From an uncultured Paracoccaceae bacterium (GTDB taxonomy: Bacteria > Pseudomonadota > Alphaproteobacteria > Rhodobacterales > Rhodobacteraceae): 64,000 nucleotides of DNA. The stretch is taken from positions 62,001 through 126,000 of the forward strand of contig CALSNT010000016.1 of assembly GCA_943787785.1 (NCBI GenBank), in the 5' to 3' direction. The notes beneath the pieces were generated by a model, which saw only the letters and a list, made by a program, of their open reading frames with translations, had not been told where the DNA came from and did no database searches. Positions 32,467-43,272 of this stretch are shown piece by piece; position 1 is the first letter of the stretch; every line of letters starts with the position of its first letter. The position numbers and the translations under genes were made by a program.

Positions 32467-35223
32467 ATGAGCTTTTCCGATCAGATCAACCGCGCGCCCC
32501 TACCCTTTGATGCTGCCTCCGGCGACGAGGCCTTGGCGGCGCTGACCACACCCGACAGCGCGCGTGATTTGATCCGGGGGACCGCAGGCTCCAGCCCTTA
32601 CCTCAAAACCCTGATCCACCGCTGGTCAGACTGGCTGAGCGAGGCCTTGACGCAACCGCCAGAAGCCGTGTTTCAGGCGCTGCTAAAGGAAGTCGCCGAG
32701 ATCCCGGATGGGGATCTCGGCCCCGGTCTGCGCCATGCCAAGGGCAGGGTCGCTTTGTGGGTTGCGCTGGCTGATCTGGGAGGCGTCTGGCCGCTGAAGA
32801 AGGTTACCGGGGCGCTGACGGATTTCGCAGATGCTGCTGTCGGGCGTGCGCTGACTTCGCTTGTGGCAGCCGAAATCCGGCGGGGAAAACTGCCGGGGCA
32901 GGGGCCTGACGACGCGGCGGATGCTGCCGGGATGGTGGTGCTGGCGATGGGGAAGGCGGGGGCGGGGGAACTGAATTACTCGTCAGATATCGACCTGATC
33001 TGCCTGTTCGACGATGAGCGCTATGCCGACGATTACGCGGAAGCGCGGGCCGCCTTCATTCGTGTCACCCGTCGCATGGCGGCGCTGCTGAGTGAGCCGA
33101 CTGGCGACGGCTATGTCTTTCGCACGGATTTGCGGCTGCGCCCGGACCCCTCGGTCACGCCGGTCTGCCTGTCGATGGATGCCGCCGAACGCTACTACGA
33201 AAGCCTGGGCCGCCCGTGGGAGCGTGCGGCTTTTATCAAGGCGCGCGTTATGGCCGGGGATCAAGACGCCGGGCAGGGGTTCCTCGGCCGCCTGTCGCCC
33301 TTCGTCTGGCGCAAGCATCTGGATTACGCCACCATCGACGATGCCCACGATATTCGCCAGCGCATGCGACGCGCACGTAAACCCGTCGGCGGATCGCTTG
33401 ACGGCCGCAACATCAAGCTGGATCCCGGCGGCATCCGTGAAATCGAGTTCTTTACCCAGACACAGCAGCTGATCGCCGGGGGGCGTGACGAAAGCCTGCG
33501 GGTGCGCGGGACGGTCGATGGGCTGGATCGTCTGGCAGCGGCGGAATGGATAGACGGGGCCACGGCGGACCAATTGACCGATGACTATTGCGCACACCGT
33601 GATATCGAGCACCGCTTGCAGATGATCGCTGACGCCCAGACTCACATTCTGCCGAAATCGGAGGAGGGCTGGAGTCGTCTGGCGGCTCTGTCCGGGCGCG
33701 ATACCGGCGCGTTGAAAGCCGAGATCGCGGATCGGATCTCTGGCGTGGCGAAAACGACCGAGGGGTTCTTTGCCCCTGGAAAATCCGAAGAAACCCCGGA
33801 CGCCGAACTGGACGCACAAGCGCAAGAGGTTATGGGCCGTTGGTCTTCGTATCCTGCACTGCGTTCATCCCGCGCAGCAGATATTTTTGATCGGATACGC
33901 CCGGTCTTGCAGGCGCGACTGGCAAATGCCGCGAACCCCGGTCAGGCGGTGCTGCATCTCGATGGTTTCCTGTCGGGACTGCCAGCAGGGGTGCAGTTGT
34001 TTTCTCTGTTCGAAGCAAATCCCCAGCTTCTGGACCTGATCGTCGACATTGCGGACACTGCGCCCGACCTCGCGCGGTATTTGTCGCAGAATGCGGGTGT
34101 TCTGGACGCGGTCATCGGTGGCGACTTTTTCGCGCCGTGGCCGGGGGCGGACGCTTTGCAGGGCGATCTTGTAGCGGCGCTGGAGCGGTTGGATGATTAT
34201 GAACTGCGGCTGGATGCGACCCGGCGCTGGTTCAAGGAATGGCACTTCCGTATCGGTGTTCACCATCTGCGCGGGTTGATCGAGCCGACAGATGCCGCGG
34301 CGCAGTACGCCGATCTGGCAGAGGCCATTGTCGCCGCACTATGGCCAGTTGTTCAGGAAGAATTCGCCCGCCGACATGGCCGGATTGCGGGTGCCGGGAC
34401 CTGCATACTGGCGATGGGGTCGTTGGGGGCCGGGGCGCTGCATTCAGGGTCTGACCTCGACATGATCGTGATCTATGACGCGCCGCAGGGTGCTGAGTCC
34501 GATGGAAAACGCGCTCTGCCTGCGCAAACCTATTTTGCACGCGCGACCCAAGCCATGGTCACCGCCCTCTCTGCACCCACGGCCGAAGGGCGGCTTTATG
34601 AGGTCGATATGCGCCTGCGCCCCTCTGGCAAACAAGGCCCGGTCGCAACTGCATTGGCCGGATTCGGGGACTATCAACGAACCGAGGCCTGGAGCTGGGA
34701 ACATCTGGCCTTGATGCGCGCGCGTCCAATCGCCGGGGATAAAGCCACTTGTAATGCTGTAACGGCGGTGCGTGATGAGGTCATTGCGATGCCGCGGGAT
34801 GTTGCGGCCCTGAAAGCTGACGTGGCCAACATGCGCGCACGGATTGACGCGGCTCGCGGGGGCGGTGCGGCACTAGCACTGAAAGACGGTCCGGGTCGGA
34901 TGCAGGATATCGAACTTGTGGCCGCCGCTGCCGCCTTGCTGGCAAAGGGCCAATCGCAATCCACTGCTGCCCAACTGAGAGAGGCGGCAGTTGGCGGAGT
35001 CATCAGTCAAGATACCGCAGATGCTCTAGGCGGGGCTCACGCACTGTTTCTGCAGCTGCGGCTATCCGCTCAACTGATCTTCGGGAACAGTGGGGTCGAG
35101 GCTGGTCGCGGTGATCGGTTGCTGCTTGCAGGGACAGATGTGCCAGACTTCGATGCCTTGAGGGCTTTGCTCACGACGAAGGCTACAAATGCGGATGCAG
35201 CAATCGCGCAGTTTCTGAGGTAA
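32467..35223 (+). CDS. glnE: Glutamine synthetase adenylyltransferase/deadenylase
   Basis: A 918-residue bifunctional enzyme that adds and removes AMP on glutamine synthetase under PII control. Two nucleotidyltransferase domains are visible: the N-terminal (with LNYSSDIDLICLFD near residue 170) and the C-terminal (with LHSGSDLDMIVIYD near 655). Length is close to the family (about 945 in E. coli, often shorter in alphaproteobacteria). An in-frame ATG at 32455 gives four more residues; 32467 was chosen because MSF is the more usual start. It stands alone. Confidence 0.92.
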   Translation: MSFSDQINRAPLPFDAASGDEALAALTTPDSARDLIRGTAGSSPYLKTLIHRWSDWLSEALTQPPEAVFQALLKEVAEIPDGDLGPGLRHAKGRVALWVALADLGGVWPLKKVTGALTDFADAAVGRALTSLVAAEIRRGKLPGQGPDDAADAAGMVVLAMGKAGAGELNYSSDIDLICLFDDERYADDYAEARAAFIRVTRRMAALLSEPTGDGYVFRTDLRLRPDPSVTPVCLSMDAAERYYESLGRPWERAAFIKARVMAGDQDAGQGFLGRLSPFVWRKHLDYATIDDAHDIRQRMRRARKPVGGSLDGRNIKLDPGGIREIEFFTQTQQLIAGGRDESLRVRGTVDGLDRLAAAEWIDGATADQLTDDYCAHRDIEHRLQMIADAQTHILPKSEEGWSRLAALSGRDTGALKAEIADRISGVAKTTEGFFAPGKSEETPDAELDAQAQEVMGRWSSYPALRSSRAADIFDRIRPVLQARLANAANPGQAVLHLDGFLSGLPAGVQLFSLFEANPQLLDLIVDIADTAPDLARYLSQNAGVLDAVIGGDFFAPWPGADALQGDLVAALERLDDYELRLDATRRWFKEWHFRIGVHHLRGLIEPTDAAAQYADLAEAIVAALWPVVQEEFARRHGRIAGAGTCILAMGSLGAGALHSGSDLDMIVIYDAPQGAESDGKRALPAQTYFARATQAMVTALSAPTAEGRLYEVDMRLRPSGKQGPVATALAGFGDYQRTEAWSWEHLALMRARPIAGDKATCNAVTAVRDEVIAMPRDVAALKADVANMRARIDAARGGGAALALKDGPGRMQDIELVAAAAALLAKGQSQSTAAQLREAAVGGVISQDTADALGGAHALFLQLRLSAQLIFGNSGVEAGRGDRLLLAGTDVPDFDALRALLTTKATNADAAIAQFLR

Positions 35224-35318
35224 CCCGCCGGTGGGGCAACAGTTTATACTTGGCGATTTTCGCGCAATAACGCAAAGCTGCAAGCGATTGATCCGTCATC
35301 GCACACCGAGGTCGAAGG

Positions 35319-35633
35319 ATGTCCAAGACTGAGAAAGACCCGCTTGATCCGCGCGGCTTGATCTTCGAAAGCTACGCAATAGACGGGATAACAGCGCCGG
35401 AATGCCGCTCGATTTTTCTGGATTGGGCATTGGGATTGGCGGCGGATATGGACGAGTCGGAAACGGTTAACGCCCTTCTGGCGCGATATTCGGAGCAGCA
35501 TTCCGATCATCCGATGACCAAAGTACTGCAGGAGGCCCTGCGCCCCGCCGCGCAACCGCGGCGGCGGGGCGGACGTGCTGGCAGGCGGTCCGATACCTCG
35601 GCTCGGGCGATTGCGGCTGAGAGAGATAATTGA
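35319..35633 (+). CDS. Small hypothetical protein
   Basis: A 104-residue cytoplasmic protein with no recognised family. It is acidic to about residue 75 (ESYAIDGITAPECRSIFLDWALGLAAD) and then ends in an Arg-rich tail (PRRRGGRAGRRSD). The gene follows glnE after 95 bp and overlaps the acyltransferase by 4 bp (TTGA), so it is translated with it. The coupling and the clean frame argue that it is real. Confidence 0.6.
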   Translation: MSKTEKDPLDPRGLIFESYAIDGITAPECRSIFLDWALGLAADMDESETVNALLARYSEQHSDHPMTKVLQEALRPAAQPRRRGGRAGRRSDTSARAIAAERDN

Positions 35634-36883
35634 ACACGCCGGTCGAGCCAGATCTGCTGCAGTCGAAGCTCGCCCGCGCCTGGATCGACCTGTTCCGCGC
35701 CGTGGCAATTGCTCAGGTCGTCGTCTTTCACGTGTTGTTTGCGGTGGCCCGGTTTGCCCCTAAGGAGGCTATCCCCGGGTTTATTGACCGTTTGCCCGGT
35801 GCTCTGAATGTTTTTTGGGAACCGGTTGGTGTGGACGCGATATTCGTCGTCTCCGCATTTCTGTTGACCAGAGGTCTTTTGGCAAATGCCAGCACCGGAT
35901 TTCCGGCCAATCTGCGGGTTTACGCGATCAAACGGCTTAGCCGCATTCTACCACTCTATTACGTTGCACTTGCATTCTATGCGCTTGTCGAGGGGCCTAG
36001 CTGGCAATCGATAATCTTGTCGGCGTTCTTTTTGGGTCACACCTTGTCGGACACCAATGTCATTCCGGTTGGTTGGTCGATGGAAGTTATGGTGCTTGTC
36101 TATCTGGCGCTGCCGTTCGTTGTCTTCTGGCTTGCGAGATCTCGACGGCCACTCCTCTGGCTCACAGTGCTATTGTTGATTTCGGTTGCTGTACGTTTCT
36201 TAGCGATCGCAATGGACGATACCGATCTGACGCTTTTCTTCGCAAGGATAGTAGCGATAGGCGACATCCCGACAATTACATCCGAGCTATACTATCGCCC
36301 GTGGCACCGCCTTTCCCCGTTTGTGATCGGGGTGGCGCTGGGGTTCCTCTGCATGCCGGGCAGTCGTGCTTACCTGGCAATGAAGCGCAGCCGCCTTTCG
36401 CGTAATGTGCTCGTAATGACGGGGCTGGCTGTTTTGATTGCGTTGAACTGGCTGCCAATTCAACGCACCGAAGCTTCCTGGAACCTCACGCGGTACGACT
36501 GGGTCGCAACGTGGTATCTTGGAGGTGCCTACGCCGTGTCGTCATTGGCGGTCGCTATGATCCTGGCAGGGTTGGTTACAACACAAGACGGCCAAGCCCG
36601 ATTTGCTGAGATGAAGGTTTTCGGGCTTTTATCGCGAAACATTTTCGCAATTTACCTGTTTCATTTCCCCTGCATCCTTGTTGCGGCGATCATCGTCTTT
36701 GCGACGGCGCGGCGCGCTGAATTAGAAATCGCATTCGGTCAGGCGAACGTCGGCCAGATCGTGGCGATTTCGGTCGTGGCCCTCGCGATATCACTGACAA
36801 TCGCCATACCGATCACCAAATATCTGGAAGTTGCACCGCAAAACTGGCTCAGGCGACGATTTATGAGCGAACAAAATCCATGA
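35630..36883 (+). CDS. Acyltransferase-3 family membrane protein
   Basis: A 417-residue inner-membrane acyltransferase with about ten hydrophobic segments and an N-terminal RAVAIAQVVVFHVLFAVARF, where His of the family (RxxA...H) is catalytic. It would add acyl groups to a sugar or lipid on the cell surface. The start is TTG 35630, overlapping the stop of the small gene; no ATG gives a complete first helix. Codon use in this gene seems less GC-biased than its neighbours, which may mean transfer. Confidence 0.78.
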   Translation: MNTPVEPDLLQSKLARAWIDLFRAVAIAQVVVFHVLFAVARFAPKEAIPGFIDRLPGALNVFWEPVGVDAIFVVSAFLLTRGLLANASTGFPANLRVYAIKRLSRILPLYYVALAFYALVEGPSWQSIILSAFFLGHTLSDTNVIPVGWSMEVMVLVYLALPFVVFWLARSRRPLLWLTVLLLISVAVRFLAIAMDDTDLTLFFARIVAIGDIPTITSELYYRPWHRLSPFVIGVALGFLCMPGSRAYLAMKRSRLSRNVLVMTGLAVLIALNWLPIQRTEASWNLTRYDWVATWYLGGAYAVSSLAVAMILAGLVTTQDGQARFAEMKVFGLLSRNIFAIYLFHFPCILVAAIIVFATARRAELEIAFGQANVGQIVAISVVALAISLTIAIPITKYLEVAPQNWLRRRFMSEQNP

Positions 36884-37163
36884 TGCCTCTTTCACCGAGC
36901 AGAGGGGGTTTCCGCGTCAGGCCCGAAATATATTGAAATGACGAAGTGAATCATCGGTCCACAACAGGAATGATGGCATGAGTGATCCTTGCTGGCCGGT
37001 GGAGGAGAGAATGGCCTGGCTTGAGCCTTTGCGCCCGAATTCTGACTGGAAGCCTTGTGTGGAAGAACGGCGCGTAGCTAGCAGCAACTGCAATTTGAGA
37101 TAGATGCCCGGTCGTACGCTATCGGCAAAGCGTTCGAGGCAACGCCTCCAACTTATCACCACC
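36884..37163. other. 280-bp gap with a transposase scrap
   Basis: The gap between the acyltransferase and the oppC stop. It holds a 41-codon piece of a transposase (see next entry) and nothing else recognised; no terminator with a T-run is seen. Confidence 0.5.
36978..37103 (+). pseudogene. Remnant of an IS5-family transposase N terminus
   Basis: An ORF of 41 residues starts MSDPCWPVEERMAWLEPLRP and has VEERRV near residue 28, like the N terminus of IS5-group transposases (MSDLFWLTDEQMARLQPFFP ... VDDRRVLSG). It stops at 37103 after losing the likeness. The likeness is short, so the call is moderate. No flanking repeats were found. Confidence 0.5.
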
Positions 37164-38222
37164 TCAGCGCCCCCTGATCCGCGGATCAAGCGCGTCGCGT
37201 AGCCCGTCGCCGATGTAATTCACGCTCAGCACCGCCAAGGAGATGAACACACCCGGCCAGACAACCCGCTCCGGGTATTGCTGCAAGTAATCCGTACCAT
37301 CAAACAGCAGCCGCCCCCAGGTCGGGAAGTCGCTGGGGAAGCCGAGGCCGAGGAAGCTTAGCGCGCTTTCGGTAATGATCGCGTTGGCGATTCCCAAGGT
37401 TGCCGAGACCATGATCGGGCTCATCACATTGGGCAGGATGTGGCGGGTGACCATGCGGCGGCTGGGGGTGCCGATGCTCCGCGCCGCCAGCACGAACTCG
37501 CGCTCCTTCAGCGCCAGCACGTCGCCGCGTACGATCCGGGCGGTCTGCATCCAGCTGGTGATTCCGATGACGAAAACGATCAGGATGAAGATCCCTTCAG
37601 CCGGGCCAAATGCGGCGCGCAGGGGATCGCGGAACAGCATGATGATGACCAGCAGAAGCGGGAGCAGTGGCAGGGCCAGAAACAGGTCGGTAAAGCGCAT
37701 CAAAAGCCCGTCGAGACGTTTGAAGTAACCCGCCAGCACACCGATCCCGGTGCCGACGATCAGCGCCAGTGCCATCGCGGTCATGCCGACGGCCAGCGAC
37801 ACCTGACCTCCTGATATCATGCGTGCCAGAATATCCCGACCCAGTTGATCGGTGCCCAGGGGGTGCGCCCAGCTGACCTTGAGGCCCTCCGCCTCTGCCG
37901 GGTTCAGGAAGCAGCTGATGATCGCGCCCCAGTCCAGACCAAAGCAGGCCACGATATGGCGGGTGTTCTTGGCGCGAATGTCGATGAAGGTCGCATCCAG
38001 CCGCCAAAGAAGTGGCCCCAGTACGACCATCACAACGATCAGCAGGAAGCAAGCGAGACCCAGCAAGGCGCCGCGATGGGTGCGGAACTGATCCCAGACG
38101 TCCCACCATTGGTTGCGCGGAGTGGCACGCGCCTGCACCGGTGCTTCGGCGACCGGTGCGGCAGGGGACGCAGCTCCGGCGGACGTGGCCCCGGAGGGCG
38201 CATTGATTGCCGGATCAGTCAT
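37164..38222 (-). CDS. oppC: Peptide ABC transporter permease (OppC/DppC type)
   Basis: A 352-residue permease. A proline- and alanine-rich cytoplasmic N terminus (about 50 residues) is followed by six hydrophobic segments and the EAA loop near residue 255 (ALKEREFVLAARSIGTPS). ATG 38222 overlaps the oppB stop by 8 bp; an earlier in-frame start at 38258 would be deep in oppB. Last gene of the operon. The substrate (oligopeptide or dipeptide) is unknown. Confidence 0.9.
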   Translation of the reverse strand: MTDPAINAPSGATSAGAASPAAPVAEAPVQARATPRNQWWDVWDQFRTHRGALLGLACFLLIVVMVVLGPLLWRLDATFIDIRAKNTRHIVACFGLDWGAIISCFLNPAEAEGLKVSWAHPLGTDQLGRDILARMISGGQVSLAVGMTAMALALIVGTGIGVLAGYFKRLDGLLMRFTDLFLALPLLPLLLVIIMLFRDPLRAAFGPAEGIFILIVFVIGITSWMQTARIVRGDVLALKEREFVLAARSIGTPSRRMVTRHILPNVMSPIMVSATLGIANAIITESALSFLGLGFPSDFPTWGRLLFDGTDYLQQYPERVVWPGVFISLAVLSVNYIGDGLRDALDPRIRGR

Positions 38223-39222
38223 AGCGGATCCTCGGGTCAAGCACGCCGTAGAGGACATCTGCCACCAGATTAAACACCACGATCAACACCGCGAAGATGA
38301 AGGTCAGCGTCTGCACCATCGGCAGGTCGTTGGCCTGAATGGCGGTGATCAGAAGCTGGCCGAGGCCGTTCACTTTGAACACCTGCTCGGTAATAATCGC
38401 GCCGCCAAACACCTGTGGCACGCCTAGCGCGATAACCGTCACGACCGGGATCATCGAGTTTCTGAGTACGTGAACAAGCACCACTACTTTTTCGGTCATG
38501 CCCTTGGCACGCGCGGTGCGCACGTAATCCTGGTTGAGGTTGTCCAGCATGCTGGCGCGCATGAAACGGCTGATCTGGGCCGCGTTATAAAGCGCCAGAA
38601 CCGAGACCGGCATGATCATCTGTTTCATCTGAAACACGAAACTCGACCAGTCGTTGACCTTATGCGTCGTGTCATAAATCGAGGGGAACCAGCCGAGGTT
38701 GACTGAGAAGATCACGATCAGCAGGACACCCGAGAAGAAGGTCGGGACCGAAAAACCGATCATCGACACGAAAGTGCCGATCTGGTCGAAGATCGAGTAT
38801 TGCTTATAGGCCGAGATCACCCCGATCGGCAGTGCGATCAGCACTCCGATGACATATGACATGCCGACCACCCACAGGGTTTGCGGGATCCGCTGAACGA
38901 CAATGTCCATGACCGGGCTGCGGGTCTGCCAGCTGATGACGCGCAGCTTGTCTTCGGCAAACCCGGTGCCGAACACATGGTCGAACAGCACCTGCGGTTC
39001 GACGACAAAGAACTGGATCAGCCATTTCACGAAACGGATGTGCCAGGGTTCGCCCAATCCCAGGGCCTCTCGCATCTTTTCCTTCACTTCGGGCGGAACC
39101 GTCAGCGGAACATTGGCCATCGGATCGCCCGGAGCAAGTTCCAGCAGCATGAAAATGACAAATGAAATGATCACCAGCACCGGAACCGACAGCAGTAGTC
39201 GTCTGATCGTGAAGTTCAGCAT
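38215..39222 (-). CDS. oppB: Peptide ABC transporter permease (OppB/DppB type)
   Basis: A 335-residue permease starting MLNFTIRRLLLSVPVLVIIS with the typical DPRIRYD end. Six hydrophobic segments; EAA loop near residue 255 (LNQDYVRTARAKGMTEKVVV). ATG 39222 is chosen because the family begins here; an earlier start at 39273 gives 17 unlike residues. It pairs with OppC. It follows the binding-protein gene by 81 bp. Confidence 0.9.
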   Translation of the reverse strand: MLNFTIRRLLLSVPVLVIISFVIFMLLELAPGDPMANVPLTVPPEVKEKMREALGLGEPWHIRFVKWLIQFFVVEPQVLFDHVFGTGFAEDKLRVISWQTRSPVMDIVVQRIPQTLWVVGMSYVIGVLIALPIGVISAYKQYSIFDQIGTFVSMIGFSVPTFFSGVLLIVIFSVNLGWFPSIYDTTHKVNDWSSFVFQMKQMIMPVSVLALYNAAQISRFMRASMLDNLNQDYVRTARAKGMTEKVVVLVHVLRNSMIPVVTVIALGVPQVFGGAIITEQVFKVNGLGQLLITAIQANDLPMVQTLTFIFAVLIVVFNLVADVLYGVLDPRIRYD

Positions 39223-39303
39223 CGACGCCTCGTGTTGAGTCCGGGTTGCAGGGCTGCGACCCCCGCCATGCAAGGCAGGGGCCGCAGGGTTTGTCTTACA
39301 GGA

Positions 39304-41019
39304 TCACATTTCGACCCGGTGCCAATCAGCGGCGTTCCAGATTTCGGAATCCCAGACATTCATGATGACGCCGCCAAGAGTGTTGGCATGGGCAGCATTC
39401 CGGCCACGGTGGACCAGCGGAATGATGACATATTCCTGCATCAGCATGTCGTTCATCGCCTTGGCCAGACGCGCACGTTCGCCAATGTCGCCGGTTGTCG
39501 ACATCTCGGTGACCAGCGCGTCATATTCCTCCGAACAGAAGCGGGGCATGTTGTTGCCCTGCCACTGGGTTTCCGGCCGCGGCGCCTGATCACACGACCA
39601 GTTGGCCATATAGGCCTCGGGGTCGGTGCCATCGAAGTTGTTGGTGTACATCTCGATGTCGGCAAAGAACTTCTGGAACGTGTCCGGCGAACCGGGGTCC
39701 GATCCGAAGAAGACCGACGCGTCGATGTTGCGCAATTCGGTTTCAACACCGATCTCGCCCCACCACTGCTTGATCAGCGCCTGGAAATCCTGGCGCACAG
39801 CATTGGTCGAGGTCTGGTACAGTACCGAAAGACGGACGCCGTCCTTTTCACGAATGCCGTCAGCACCGGCAACCCAACCGTTGCTTTCCAGCAGCGCCTT
39901 GGCACCTTCGATGTCCTGCGTCAGGCAGGCGTCATTGGCTGTGGACGCAAAGACGGCCGGGGCCGGCAGAACGTTGCAGGTCAGTCGACCAAAGTCGCCA
40001 TAGCCAACTTCGACCAGCAACGCGCGGTCGATTGCCATAGACAGGGCCTGCCGGACGTTCTTGTCGGTCAGGAACGGATGCGGATGCGCCGCGGTGCCGC
40101 GTTCATCACCCAGATCCGGGCTGACGTCGGTCAGGTTGACCATGATCCGCTCGACCGAGGTGCCGAACGAAACGATGTTCTTGCCTTTGCCGGCAGCTTC
40201 CATCTGGGTCAGCACTTCCGGAGCTAGCTGGAGGTTCCAGGCATAATCAAACTCGCCCGTCTCCAGAACGGCACGACCTGCTGCCGCTGCATCGCCGCCA
40301 CCCTTGAAAGTTACGGTCGCAAACGCCGGCTTACTGGGATCGCGATAGTTCTCGTTCGCGGCTAGCGTGATAACGTCATTCGGGCGGAATTCGGTCACGG
40401 TGAAGGGACCAGTGCCGATCGGATTGAAGTTCTGCTCTGTGCACTCGGGCGCCTTTGCCCCCATGCAATCGGCAAATTGGGCTGCTTGAATGATCGGAGC
40501 TTGCGCACCAACGAACGGGCCATAGGGGAACGGCTTGGCAATGCCAAACGTAACCACTGCTGTCAGTTCGTCGGGCGTGTCGACCGACACGACGTCCAGG
40601 TATTTTTCGGACTGTGCGCAGCCGCCGCCTTCTGCGGTGCAGTATTCCCAGCTGAACTTGACGTCGGCCGAGGTGACTGGCGTGCCATCAGACCACAATA
40701 GGCCTTCGCTCAATTTCCAGGTGATGGTTTTCAGATCTTCGGAAACGCCACCGTTTGCAACCGTCGGGACTTCGTCGACCAGCCAGGCAACAAGGTTACC
40801 GTCTTGGTCGTAGCGCGCCAGAGGCTCGATCACCAGCGAGGCGGCCTCAAGTTCCTTGGTGCCACCCGACAGATACGGGTTCATGATCGACGGCGCTTGC
40901 CAATAGATGATCTTCAATTCACCGTCGCGTCCACGCTCGCCTGAATGCGAGGCGGCGAACGCCATCGGTGCCATGGCCATCATCGCGGCCGCGCCCGTTA
41001 GGGCATGTCTCAGTTTCAT
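39304..41019 (-). CDS. oppA: Peptide ABC transporter substrate-binding protein
   Basis: A periplasmic solute-binding family 5 protein of 571 residues with a Sec signal peptide (AFA then ASHS near residue 22). The [23 protein letters not shown] segment near 105-125 is the family signature. The ATG overlaps the oppF stop (ATGA) and follows AGGAG, an unusual coupling since binding proteins are normally made in excess. Peptide specificity is unknown. The symbol is by function. Confidence 0.88.
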   Translation of the reverse strand: MKLRHALTGAAAMMAMAPMAFAASHSGERGRDGELKIIYWQAPSIMNPYLSGGTKELEAASLVIEPLARYDQDGNLVAWLVDEVPTVANGGVSEDLKTITWKLSEGLLWSDGTPVTSADVKFSWEYCTAEGGGCAQSEKYLDVVSVDTPDELTAVVTFGIAKPFPYGPFVGAQAPIIQAAQFADCMGAKAPECTEQNFNPIGTGPFTVTEFRPNDVITLAANENYRDPSKPAFATVTFKGGGDAAAAGRAVLETGEFDYAWNLQLAPEVLTQMEAAGKGKNIVSFGTSVERIMVNLTDVSPDLGDERGTAAHPHPFLTDKNVRQALSMAIDRALLVEVGYGDFGRLTCNVLPAPAVFASTANDACLTQDIEGAKALLESNGWVAGADGIREKDGVRLSVLYQTSTNAVRQDFQALIKQWWGEIGVETELRNIDASVFFGSDPGSPDTFQKFFADIEMYTNNFDGTDPEAYMANWSCDQAPRPETQWQGNNMPRFCSEEYDALVTEMSTTGDIGERARLAKAMNDMLMQEYVIIPLVHRGRNAAHANTLGGVIMNVWDSEIWNAADWHRVEM

Positions 41020-42083
41020 TTTGGTTCTCCTAGTTGAGCGCTCTTATGTGCCTCGGTCGATGCCGCCTTTTGGCTGGCGGTCTGGTTGGTTGTCTCTTTG
41101 TAGAGGTGGCAGGCGGTGAACCGCCACGGTTGCACCTCATCGAACTCGGGTTCGATTTCGTGGCAGATGTCCATTACCTTTGGACAGCGTGTCGAGAAGT
41201 TGCAGCCCTTTGGCGGGTTCGCCGGGCTGGGCACGTCGCCTTGCAGGATGATCCGTTCAACCTTGGCTTCAAGGCTTGGGTCCGGTTCGGGGACGGCGGA
41301 CAGCAGCGCCTCGGTATAGGGGTGCAGCGGTCCGGAGTAGAGCGCGTCGCGCGGCGCAAGTTCGACTATCTTGCCCAGATACATCACCGCCACGCGGTCG
41401 GCGATATGGCGGACCATCGACAGGTCGTGGCTGATGAACAGATAGGTCAGACCCAGCTTTTCCTGCAGGTCTTCAAGCAGGTTCACCACCTGCGCCTGAA
41501 TCGAGACGTCCAGCGCCGCGATAGGCTCATCGCAGACAATGAATTTCGGGTTCAGTGCCAAGGCACGGGCGATGCCGATCCGTTGGCGTTGACCGCCCGA
41601 AAACTCATGCGGATAGCGGTTGGCGAAATCGCGGTTGAGGCCCACCGCATCCATCAGTTCATAGACCCGCGCCAGCCGGTCCGCCTTGGACATTGTCGAG
41701 TGCTCCATCAGCGGCTCTCCGACAATGGCGGCGACCGTCATGCGTGGGTTCAGACTGGCTTGCGGGTCCTGAAACACCATTTGCATGGCGGGGCGCAGGC
41801 GGCGGAGCTCCTCAGTTGAGGCATCGGCGATATTCGAGCCGTCGATCTTCACAACACCGTCTGTCAGTTCATAGAGCCGAAGAATAGCGCGCCCGCAGGT
41901 CGACTTGCCGCAGCCGGATTCCCCGACCAGGCCCAGCGTTTCCCCTTCGAAGATGTCGAAGGTCACCCCATCAACCGCTTTCACCGCTCCGATCTGCCGC
42001 CTCAAAATCCCGCCCTGAATCGGGAAATGCATCTTGAGGTTGTCAACCTCTACCAGTTTCTTGGCGGGAGCAGCATCAAGCAT
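41016..42083 (-). CDS. oppF: Peptide ABC transporter ATP-binding protein (OppF/DppF type)
   Basis: A 355-residue ATPase with Walker [10 protein letters not shown] near residue 54, the signature SGGQRQR near 163 and Walker B FIVCDEP near 180. The C-terminal region has the oligopeptide-type cysteine cluster ([19 protein letters not shown]), which binds an iron-sulfur or metal centre in this family. It starts 8 bp before the end of oppD and its stop overlaps oppA. Confidence 0.92.
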   Translation of the reverse strand: MLDAAPAKKLVEVDNLKMHFPIQGGILRRQIGAVKAVDGVTFDIFEGETLGLVGESGCGKSTCGRAILRLYELTDGVVKIDGSNIADASTEELRRLRPAMQMVFQDPQASLNPRMTVAAIVGEPLMEHSTMSKADRLARVYELMDAVGLNRDFANRYPHEFSGGQRQRIGIARALALNPKFIVCDEPIAALDVSIQAQVVNLLEDLQEKLGLTYLFISHDLSMVRHIADRVAVMYLGKIVELAPRDALYSGPLHPYTEALLSAVPEPDPSLEAKVERIILQGDVPSPANPPKGCNFSTRCPKVMDICHEIEPEFDEVQPWRFTACHLYKETTNQTASQKAASTEAHKSAQLGEPK

Positions 42084-43080
42084 TCAGTGGCGCTCCTGCA
42101 TTGAAATCCCAGAAGCAGGCGACGTCATGGCGCTGGCCGATCTCTCGTCGCAGCGGGTTTTCGCGGTCGCAACGCTCGAACCGTTGCGGGCAGCGGTCGC
42201 GGAACGGGCAAGCCTCGGGCGCGGCCCCAAGGATCGGAGGCTGCCCCTGGATAACCTGCAAACGGCTGGCCCGTTCGCCGCGCACTGACGGCACGGTTTC
42301 CAGCAGCATGCGCGTATAGGGGTGCTGCGGGTTGCCGAATAGTCCCTTCACCGGGGCGTGTTCGACGACCTGCCCGCCGTACATCACAAGCACCCGGTCG
42401 GCGATGCCGGCGATGACACCCAGATCATGAGTGATCCAGACAATCGCCATGCCGAGCTTCTGGCGCAGTTCTTTAACCAGTTCGAGGATTTGCGCCTGAA
42501 TGGTCACATCCAGCGCGGTCGTCGGTTCATCGGCAATCAGCACTTTCGGGTCACATGCCAGGGCGATGGCGATCATCACCCGCTGACGCATTCCGCCGGA
42601 AAACTGGTGAGGGTAGTCTTTCAGGCGGCGCGTCGCATCGGGAATGCCAACAAGCTCCAGCAGCTCAGCCGCCCGTTTGCGTGCCGCTGCCTTGCGCAAC
42701 CCCAAATGTTCCTTCAGCGGCTCCATGATCTGGAAACCCACCGTGAACACCGGATTAAGACTGGTCATCGGGTCCTGAAAGATGAAGCCGATATCCCCTC
42801 CACGAATGTTGCGCAGGGTTTCAGGATCGGTTTGCAACAGGTCTTGACCGTCGAAACTGACGGTCCCTTCACGCACCTCGGCGGGCGGTGAAGGCAGCAG
42901 CCCGATCAGCGACATCATGGTGACGGATTTGCCCGACCCGCTTTCGCCAACCACGCCCAGTAACTCACCCGGGCGCAGGTCGAAACTGACCGAGTTTACG
43001 GCATGAACCTCACCCCCGCGGGTGCGGAACACGGTTTTCAGATTGTGAACGTCCAGTACGGGCGTTGCCCCATCGGGCAT
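42076..43080 (-). CDS. oppD: Peptide ABC transporter ATP-binding protein (OppD/DppD type)
   Basis: The first gene of the peptide operon; 334 residues. Walker A GESGSGKS is near 43-50, FSGGMRQR near 161, and Walker B VLIADEP near 179. The oligopeptide-type cysteine cluster is near 295-310 ([14 protein letters not shown]). It is divergent from the argE-like gene with 192 bp between them; no clear operator is seen there. Confidence 0.92.
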   Translation of the reverse strand: MPDGATPVLDVHNLKTVFRTRGGEVHAVNSVSFDLRPGELLGVVGESGSGKSVTMMSLIGLLPSPPAEVREGTVSFDGQDLLQTDPETLRNIRGGDIGFIFQDPMTSLNPVFTVGFQIMEPLKEHLGLRKAAARKRAAELLELVGIPDATRRLKDYPHQFSGGMRQRVMIAIALACDPKVLIADEPTTALDVTIQAQILELVKELRQKLGMAIVWITHDLGVIAGIADRVLVMYGGQVVEHAPVKGLFGNPQHPYTRMLLETVPSVRGERASRLQVIQGQPPILGAAPEACPFRDRCPQRFERCDRENPLRREIGQRHDVACFWDFNAGAPLNA

Positions 43081-43272
43081 ACGTGTGCCTCCCCAGGCAT
43101 GTTTTCATTTTCCGGGGCATCCGGGGCCTCGGTTAGCGCTTAAGGTAGCACCTTTAATAATTCCGGCAACTGCTAAGTCGTTGACGCTGCGCAACTTGAA
43201 GCTGCACTTCGGGCGCTTGACCATATCGGTCCGAAGGCTCAGGTTCCGCGCAACTAAATGGCCGGAGGGGCG

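Noticed and set aside
43132-43146. AGCGCT-centred motif like the edd operator, between oppD and argE
   Set aside because: Only the six centre bases are palindromic; flanks do not match either LacI-type site.
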